From: Chloroflexota bacterium | GTDB taxonomy: Bacteria; Chloroflexota; Dehalococcoidia; Lucifugimonadales; JADFKI01 | NCBI GenBank assembly: GCA_009838595.1 | Contig: VXRI01000261.1 | Span: forward strand, 1 to 10,303 | Reading direction: 5' to 3' | DNA length: 10,303 nucleotides | Shown: one piece after another, positions 5,821 to 10,303 of the stretch | How the letters are laid out: each line of letters begins with the position of its first letter | How positions within the stretch are numbered: the first letter of the stretch is position 1 | Program-made: the position numbers and the translations under genes | Notes under the pieces: model-generated | What the model saw: the letters and a program-made list of their open reading frames with translations, nothing else | Databases searched by the model: none | Told to the model about the DNA's origin: nothing

Positions 5821-5858
5821 GTAGGACGTTAGGCGTCAGAGAGAGTTGAGGGAGCGCC

Positions 5859-7064
5859 ATGAAGTGGAGTTCGGCAATATCGGAAGAATCTACCCTTACC
5901 GCCGCGTTCGAGGATTGCGCGCTCAGGCTGGAGGATGGGCTAGGCGAGCTGGATGCGCATCTGGTCGCCGCGTTCGTTTCGCCGCACTACGCTCACGAAT
6001 ATCAGACGCTAACGGCGCTCGCGGCTGCTCGGTTCGGCGATGCACTGCTGGTCGGATGCAGCGGCGGCGGCGTCATTGGTGCGGCGACCGAGGTGGAAAA
6101 TCGCCCAGCACTCGCGCTAACGGCGGCGCATTTGCCTAATGTGCAACTGACGCCGTTCCATATCCAATACGGTGCGCTGCCAGACGGAGACGCACCGCCG
6201 GACGAATGGGGCAGTTTGGTCAAAACGCCCATCGGCGCGGATGTGGACTTCCTCATCCTCGCGGACCCGTTCAGCATGCAGGGCGAGCAGCTGCTGATGG
6301 GGCTGGACTACGCATTCCCGCGCAGCGCGAAGATTGGCGGGCTGGCAAGCGGCGCGCACCAAGAAGGCGGCAACGCGCTATATCTCGACGACGAAACCTA
6401 CACCGGCGGCGTTGTGGGTGTGGCGTTTGAGGGCGATGTGCAAATCGACACGGTTGTCGCGCAGGGATGCCGTCCCATCGGCGAACTGCTGCACATCACT
6501 TCGAGCCGGCGCAATATCCTCCTTGAAGTTGACGGGCGCACGCCGTTCGAGGTGCTGAAAGAGATATTCATAACACTGGATGAACGCGACCGCGAACTGG
6601 CGCAGCACTCCCTGTTCCTAGGCGTCGTCATGGACGAACTGAACGACGACCCGCAATTGGGCGACTTCCTGATTCGCAACATCGTGGGCGTGGACGCGCA
6701 GCGCGGCGCGCTCGCAGTGGGAGAGATGCTGAAGGAGGGGCAGACCGTGCAGTTCCACCTACGCGACGCCGAAACATCGTCGCAGGACTTGAGCGCGATG
6801 CTGGAGCAATATGTCTCCGAGTTGCCACAATCTGGGCGCGCCGAGGCAGGCGCGCTGCTGTTTCAGTGCCTTGGTCGCGGGTCGTACCTGTACGGCAGAC
6901 CGGACCACGACACGAATATGTTCACGGACATGGTGGGTGCCGTGCCGCTGACCGGCTTCTTCTGCAACGGCGAAATAGGACAAGTGGGCGACGCAACATT
7001 CCTGCATGGCTATACCAGCTCATTCGGCATATTCCGCCCGAAACACAGAGCGATGGATGTCTAG
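5859..7064 (+). CDS. FIST-domain protein (FIST_N + FIST_C), putative small-ligand sensor
   Basis: FIST proteins are thought to bind small ligands, possibly amino-acid-related, and occur alone or fused to signalling domains. Here the 401 residues contain only the FIST_N and FIST_C pair, with no kinase, cyclase or chemotaxis domain. FIST_N shows GCSGGGVIG (66-74) and the ADPFSMQGEQLL segment (135-146). FIST_C ends with the family hallmark FFCNGEIGQVG (367-377) and LHGYTSSFGIFRP (382-394). Length is normal for the standalone form, and no membrane segment or signal peptide is visible, so it is probably cytosolic. GAGGGAG ends 4 nt before the ATG at 5859. The gene is single, with an attenuator-like terminator in its leader. 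The ligand and the partner cannot be deduced from neighbours. Confidence 0.9.
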   Translation: MKWSSAISEESTLTAAFEDCALRLEDGLGELDAHLVAAFVSPHYAHEYQTLTALAAARFGDALLVGCSGGGVIGAATEVENRPALALTAAHLPNVQLTPFHIQYGALPDGDAPPDEWGSLVKTPIGADVDFLILADPFSMQGEQLLMGLDYAFPRSAKIGGLASGAHQEGGNALYLDDETYTGGVVGVAFEGDVQIDTVVAQGCRPIGELLHITSSRRNILLEVDGRTPFEVLKEIFITLDERDRELAQHSLFLGVVMDELNDDPQLGDFLIRNIVGVDAQRGALAVGEMLKEGQTVQFHLRDAETSSQDLSAMLEQYVSELPQSGRAEAGALLFQCLGRGSYLYGRPDHDTNMFTDMVGAVPLTGFFCNGEIGQVGDATFLHGYTSSFGIFRPKHRAMDV

Positions 7065-7067
7065 CAA

Positions 7068-7644
7068 ATGGTAAGGACGACAAAGGACTACGAAACCGAG
7101 TTCCATCAAGATACCGACGGAACCGGGCAAGCACGGCGAGCCTATGATAAGGGGAAAGGGGCACAAGGTTTGCCTGTGTGCGTCTGATGCCATATCCCGA
7201 AGCATGACGCCCGAGGAGATTTTGGATAATGGGTGGAAGGGCTGCCGCACCTTGGATGATATAAACGCCGTCCTTGACTTTGGCGAGCAGCATCCTTGGC
7301 TGATAGATTGGGACAGATACAAGCCTAAGCCTGAAGAGGTCTGGCACCGTGATAGAAAATTCTCTACTTCTACGAGAACATGCCCAGGTAATGGGTGATA
7401 TTCTACGCAGGATTGGCACAGTGCACACGGTCTATGAAGTGGGGACTTCCACGGGCTGTATTGGCTTTGGATGTCTCTCTACAGATGGGACGTACTTCTT
7501 GAAGAACATAGCGGTATTCTGACAATTCATCAGACGCGGCGTTCTGCGCCATTTTCGGATTGGGCTGTGGCTATTCATGAATTTCTCTGTCCGCGCAACG
7601 TGCTTGCAGGCGACATGTACATGTGGCGGTCAGCACAAAACTGA
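7068..7644 (+). pseudogene. Fragmented reading frames, probable decayed gene of unknown family
   Basis: The 586-bp gap after the FIST gene holds several protein-like stretches in different plus-strand frames. An 84-codon frame at 7144-7398 (alternative ATG at 7204) reads MTPEEILDNGWKGC, then LDFGEQHPWLIDWDRY. A GTG frame at 7349-7522 reads SLLLREHAQVMGDILRRIG and VYEVGTSTG. The first frame then reopens after a TGA at 7435-7437 and reads LYRWDVLLEEHSG and SDWAVAIHEFL up to a TGA at 7642-7644. Compensating frameshifts could join them into one product of about 150-180 residues. None has a strong ribosome binding site. Alternatives are one short genuine gene at 7204-7398 or plain non-coding DNA. 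I do not recognise any family. Confidence 0.3.
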
Positions 7645-7650
7645 TGTGAA

Positions 7651-8511
7651 CTAGCGCAGCCCCAGCAGCCGCGCCGCGTTCCCGCCCTGCACAGCTTCGC
7701 GCTCTTCCGCCGTCAAACCGGATGCCGTTATCTCCGCTAGCAGTCGGCGTGGGCGGAGGAGCGAGTAGTCGCTGCCGAATAGTGCCTTATCCACGCCGAC
7801 TAGCGACGATACCGTCGAGTATATCTGTGGCGTGTACAGAAATGGCGATGCCGCGCTGTCGAAATAGACATTGCGCAGCGCTGCTCCAACTTCCGGCATC
7901 AGCGCGTAGAATGGCAGCCCGCCGCCCCAGTGCGCACAGACTATCGTGGCATCCGGGAAGTTGCCGATGAACCGCATCAGGATGTCCGGCGTAACGCTGC
8001 CCTTGCCTGCGTAAATGTGCCCCACAGGTTCAGACGAATGCGTGGTCAGAATTATGCCACGCTCTTCGATGACCGACATTAGGCTTGCCATCGTGTCCAA
8101 GTCACCGAGGTCGAATGCCTGCGTGTCAGGGTGCAGCTCGCCGATGCCGCGCAGTCCGGCGTCCGCGCATCGTTCGGCTTCACGCGCCGCTAAGTCGCAG
8201 CCGTTCTCAGCCGGACCCCACGCCGGATTGACGCTCGCGAAACCTACGATTCGACCTTGGTATCGTTGTGACGCGTCGATGATGTAGTCGTTCGCCTCGC
8301 GCGCAATGTCATAGTCTGTCCAGCCGATGCCCATCGCCACCGCGACATCTACACCGTCCTCGTCCATCGCGGCAATCAGGTTTTCGGCGGTCGCCATGCG
8401 CGCTTTCGGATTAGCGTACAACGCGGCGAATGTACGGTCGCGCCGTATGTATCGCTCGCGGTTCTTGCGCATGGACGGCGGGAAGATGTGCGTATGGAAG
8501 TCGATAATCAC
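7651..8511 (-). CDS. Metal-dependent amidohydrolase (Amidohydro_2/ACMSD-like TIM barrel)
   Basis: This is an amidohydrolase-superfamily hydrolase or decarboxylase of the PF04909 group; the substrate is not deducible. The 286 residues are complete: DFHTHIFP gives the H-x-H metal pair (H6, H8) on strand 1, HSSEPVGH (158-165) and CAHWGGGLPF (192-201) supply the later histidines (H158, H194), and LFGSDYSL (244-251) supplies the catalytic aspartate D248. GGNAARLLGL at the C-terminus is the usual family ending. Start is GTG at 8511, chosen because MIIDFHTHIFP is the standard N-terminus. No Shine-Dalgarno precedes it; the upstream bases are CCTCCCTCTCC on this strand, so translation may be leaderless or otherwise initiated. 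No insertion or lost metal ligand is seen. It is a single gene, about 0.3 kb from the MFS gene on the same strand. Confidence 0.93.
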   Translation of the reverse strand: MIIDFHTHIFPPSMRKNRERYIRRDRTFAALYANPKARMATAENLIAAMDEDGVDVAVAMGIGWTDYDIAREANDYIIDASQRYQGRIVGFASVNPAWGPAENGCDLAAREAERCADAGLRGIGELHPDTQAFDLGDLDTMASLMSVIEERGIILTTHSSEPVGHIYAGKGSVTPDILMRFIGNFPDATIVCAHWGGGLPFYALMPEVGAALRNVYFDSAASPFLYTPQIYSTVSSLVGVDKALFGSDYSLLRPRRLLAEITASGLTAEEREAVQGGNAARLLGLR

Positions 8512-8557
8512 TTGGAGAGGGAGGTGTTATGCTTTGTCCTGAGGATTTCACTAATCT

Positions 8558-8740
8558 TTATTGGCTGGCTATAATTGCCTCGGCGGCGCTTATGACGGCG
8601 GCGCTAAGTACGACGGCAGCACCTATATTCGTAAGGATAAGGTTGTCGATGCGTCCATCCACTTTGTCGATGTTCGCCTTCGGTGCAGCGCGCTCCTTCG
8701 GGGCGACGTCAAGGCGTCTATTGATATTAGAGAACTCCAA
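8558..8740 (-). CDS. Possible small protein with heptad-like region and C-terminal membrane helix, maybe truncated
   Basis: A minus-strand frame from TTG at 8740 encodes 60 residues: an amphipathic stretch (NINRRLD, KANIDKVDGRIDNL) followed by a hydrophobic alanine-rich segment, LTNIGAAVVLSAAVISAAEA. This resembles the tail of small bacterial coiled-coil proteins with a C-terminal membrane anchor, and its codon use (GCC, ATC, GAC, CGC) looks like that of the neighbouring genes. There is no ATG and no ribosome binding site, so it may be the remnant of a longer gene. A competing 82-codon plus-strand frame at 8529-8777 starts with ATG after GGGAGG and covers the same DNA. Only one of the two is likely real, and I slightly favour this one. 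Confidence 0.3.
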   Translation of the reverse strand: MEFSNINRRLDVAPKERAAPKANIDKVDGRIDNLILTNIGAAVVLSAAVISAAEAIIASQ

Positions 8741-8797
8741 ATCCGAGTTTATACCGCAAAATCGGAAGGTGGCGTAATACTTACAATGCCCCTTCCT

Positions 8798-8824
8798 AAC
8801 CTTCTCAAAGGGATTCTAAAGGTT
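8798..8824 (-). terminator. Inverted repeat just after the MFS stop codon, weak terminator candidate
   Basis: AACCTT (8798-8803) and AAGGTT (8819-8824) form a 6-bp stem over a 15-nt loop starting 2 nt beyond the MFS stop at 8826-8828. There is no T-run on the minus strand, so an intrinsic terminator is doubtful. Confidence 0.25.
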
Positions 8825-8825
8825 G

Positions 8826-10115
8826 CTATTGTATCCGGCGGAAGTGCGGGTACACAAAGGCGAAGGCGAGCGTCAACCCTGCCATGACAAGCCCGCTGAT
8901 GCTGAGCGCCTGCCCCGTGCCGACGATCTCCGCGAACTCGCCGAACGGTATCGCGCCTATGGGCATCAGCCCGAATGTCATCATAAACAGGCTCATAACG
9001 CGGCCACGCATTTCAGGGGCGGCGTATGTCTGCGACAGAGTCATGTTTAGCGACATGTACAACGAGTTGAGCAGACCATAAACGACAAGGAAGAATATCG
9101 CGGACACGAATTCGACGGACAGAGCAACGCCCACGACGGAGAATCCCCAGATGACGCTGATGACTATCAGGACCATGCCGCGTCTGCTCAGCTTTCGTAG
9201 CGACGCAAGTCCCAGCGTGCCTGCGAGCGCGCCTATGCCCATCACCGCCATCAGGTAGCCGAGGTCGAACGATGTTACGTTGAGTTGCTCGCGCGCCCAC
9301 GCGGGCATCAGCACGAACAGCGTAAAGCCGAACATCGCGGGCATGAACGCCATGATTATCAGCCCGCGCAGCGTCTGGTCGCCAAGCGAATAATGCAAAC
9401 CCTCCTTAATGTCCGCGATGACGCTCTTGCGAGGCGAGTTGTTGTACACACCCGAAGCCGAGAGCCGCACGACCGATAGCGCGGAGAATACATACACTAT
9501 CGACACTAGATAGAACACCAGCGCGGTGCTGAAGAAGGCTATCAGTATGCCGGCGAGCGCGGGTCCAAATGTGCGCGTCAAGTTCATCGACGAATTGTTG
9601 AGCGCGACAGCGTTCATCACGCGCTCGCGCGGCACAATCTCGGAGATGATGGCCTGACGGCTCGGCATGTTCAGCGCGAACATAGAGCCGTTCAGCACAC
9701 CGAGCGCCATTAGCGCCCCCAGCCATATCGTGTCCGTGGCGTCCATCATGCCCACGGTGAAGGTCAGCGCCGCATTGCCGAGCTGGCTGCCTATGATGAG
9801 GTACTTCTTTGGCACCCTGTCCGATAATGCGCCGCCAAGCAGCGAGACTATCGCCATAGGCGCGGCGAACGACACCATCGCCCAGGTTAGCGCGGAGGGT
9901 GAATCGTTTTCCAGTCGCAACACGAGCCATCCGCGCGTAATCATTTGCATGTTCATCGCGGTGAACGACGCAAACGACCCAAGCCAAATCCAGCGAAAGT
10001 CGGGGATCGCTAGTATCTCGGCGATGGGAGATTGCCTGATTCGCTTAGCGAAGGGCTGCCGTTCGGTGGTACCGTCGGCGGCGGACGCCGGCGCCCTCAT
10101 CGTGCTCTGTGCCAA
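8826..10115 (-). CDS. Major facilitator superfamily transporter, MFS_3 (EntS-like exporter) group
   Basis: This inner-membrane protein of 429 residues is the usual length for a 12-helix MFS exporter driven by the proton gradient. Hydrophobic segments alternate along its length, beginning near residue 43 after a polar cytosolic N-terminus. The motif A loop GGALSDRVPKK (94-104) lies between helices 2 and 3. NMPSRQAIISEIVPRERVMN (149-168), then NLTRTFGPALAG (178-189) and APEMRGRVMSLFMM (366-379) are typical of the MFS_3 group, which includes siderophore and drug exporters. The substrate is unknown. The TTG at 10115 is preceded by AAGGTAGG with 5-nt spacing and is preferred to the ATG at 10100, which has no clear site. 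A promoter with an inverted repeat spacer lies about 75 bp upstream. It is a single gene running toward the amidohydrolase, roughly 0.3 kb away. Confidence 0.92.
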   Translation of the reverse strand: MAQSTMRAPASAADGTTERQPFAKRIRQSPIAEILAIPDFRWIWLGSFASFTAMNMQMITRGWLVLRLENDSPSALTWAMVSFAAPMAIVSLLGGALSDRVPKKYLIIGSQLGNAALTFTVGMMDATDTIWLGALMALGVLNGSMFALNMPSRQAIISEIVPRERVMNAVALNNSSMNLTRTFGPALAGILIAFFSTALVFYLVSIVYVFSALSVVRLSASGVYNNSPRKSVIADIKEGLHYSLGDQTLRGLIIMAFMPAMFGFTLFVLMPAWAREQLNVTSFDLGYLMAVMGIGALAGTLGLASLRKLSRRGMVLIVISVIWGFSVVGVALSVEFVSAIFFLVVYGLLNSLYMSLNMTLSQTYAAPEMRGRVMSLFMMTFGLMPIGAIPFGEFAEIVGTGQALSISGLVMAGLTLAFAFVYPHFRRIQ

Positions 10116-10188
10116 AAATGCCTACCTTAGCAGGGCGGCAGCCGTGTCCGTTGTCCGATGCGACTGCTGCCACATATTATCTGCTTTG

Positions 10189-10217
10189 ACGATAGCATCG
10201 CACCCCGATGCCGTCAA
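10189..10217 (-). promoter_or_regulatory. MFS gene promoter with a perfect inverted repeat as its spacer
   Basis: On the minus strand TTGACG (plus 10212-10217) and TATCGT (plus 10189-10194) lie 17 bp apart, and TG precedes the -10 by one base (extended -10). The spacer itself, plus 10195-10211, is a perfect 6-5-6 palindrome, GCATCG-GGGTG-CGATGC. This arrangement suits a repressor that binds between -35 and -10. Transcription would start near 10182, giving a leader of about 67 nt. Confidence 0.5.
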
Positions 10218-10254
10218 TCGTTTCAGCGCCTACATGTTTCATCGATGAAATTAA

Positions 10255-10303
10255 GAGGGTGTCTGAGAAGTGTTGAAATAGCAGCATGAATAAGCGTAAA
10301 CCA
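10255..10303 (+). mobile_element. Left end of a probable IS5-like insertion sequence, cut by the window edge
   Basis: GAGGGTGTCTGAGAAG at 10255-10270 resembles the terminal inverted repeats of IS5-superfamily elements as I remember them. It is preceded by TTAA (10251-10254), which would fit a YTAR-type target duplication. Within 31 nt an ATG opens a frame reading MNKRKP, similar to the N-termini of IS5-type transposases. The rest of the element is outside the window, so family and intactness are unproven. Confidence 0.45.
10286..10303 (+). CDS. Probable transposase, first six codons only
   Basis: ATG at 10286 begins a frame (MNKRKP) that continues past the window edge. The lysine/arginine/proline start and its placement just inside a terminal-repeat-like sequence suggest an IS5-family transposase. 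No Shine-Dalgarno is obvious. Six residues cannot establish identity, and the call rests on context. Confidence 0.35.

Noticed and set aside
6922..7428. 168-codon minus-strand frame
   Set aside because: It lies largely antisense to the well-supported FIST gene, is rich in Arg, Pro and Ser as expected of a shadow frame, and shows no domain.
8561..8887. 108-codon plus-strand frame between the amidohydrolase and MFS genes
   Set aside because: It has no ribosome binding site, overlaps two other candidates, and its last residues are antisense to the MFS C-terminus.
9667..10248. 193-codon plus-strand frame antisense to the MFS transporter
   Set aside because: The opposite strand encodes a clear 12-helix MFS protein with motif A and its own ribosome binding site, so this frame is a shadow.

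Overview
The window reads as bacterial chromosome of moderate to high GC with short intergenic gaps. Non-ATG starts are frequent: GTG for the methyltransferase and the amidohydrolase, TTG for AdoMet decarboxylase and probably for the MFS transporter. A Uma2-family nuclease, a FIST protein, an amidohydrolase-2 protein, an MFS_3 exporter and a degraded 'CACCCTAACC'-type intergenic repeat together suggest an uncultured Chloroflexota-like bacterium (SAR202/Dehalococcoidia-like). That assignment is inference from gene content, because no rRNA or marker gene is present.

Layout. (1) 1-1339, minus strand: a two-gene cassette of unknown function, a DUF6575-like protein running off the left edge preceded by a 163-codon orphan. 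(2) 1392-2869, plus strand, divergent: a compact type II restriction-modification pair, a beta-class DNA methyltransferase overlapped out of frame by about 73 nt by a small PD-(D/E)XK-like endonuclease. (3) 2905-4466, minus strand: a polyamine unit. AdoMet decarboxylase (speD) has a clear sigma-70-type promoter whose -10 lies inside a 17-bp perfect palindrome. After a 183-nt repeat-bearing gap comes an aminopropyltransferase that resembles the plant ACL5/thermospermine synthase branch more than classical spermidine synthase. (4) 4533-5328, plus strand: a Uma2 (DUF820) nuclease with an alanine/glutamate/arginine-rich coiled-coil tail. (5) 5329-5858: a gene-poor gap that ends in an extended -10, an 8-bp tandem repeat and a strong intrinsic terminator lying between that promoter and the next gene. 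(6) 5859-7064, plus strand: a FIST-domain protein. (7) 7065-7650: fragmented reading frames that look like decayed coding DNA. (8) 7651-8511, minus strand: a metal-dependent amidohydrolase. (9) 8512-8825: a short stretch where a minus-strand coiled-coil/membrane mini-ORF and a plus-strand ORF with a good Shine-Dalgarno compete. (10) 8826-10217, minus strand: an MFS exporter with a promoter whose 17-bp spacer is a perfect inverted repeat. (11) 10255-10303: what looks like the left end of an IS5-like insertion sequence with the first codons of its transposase.

Functionally, the clear partnerships are methyltransferase with endonuclease (self protection and restriction) and SpeD with the aminopropyltransferase (decarboxylated AdoMet supply and use). 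The left-edge cassette next to restriction-modification is the best candidate for something undescribed, possibly a defence-related pair, but the sequence alone does not prove that. The other genes look like separate transcription units.
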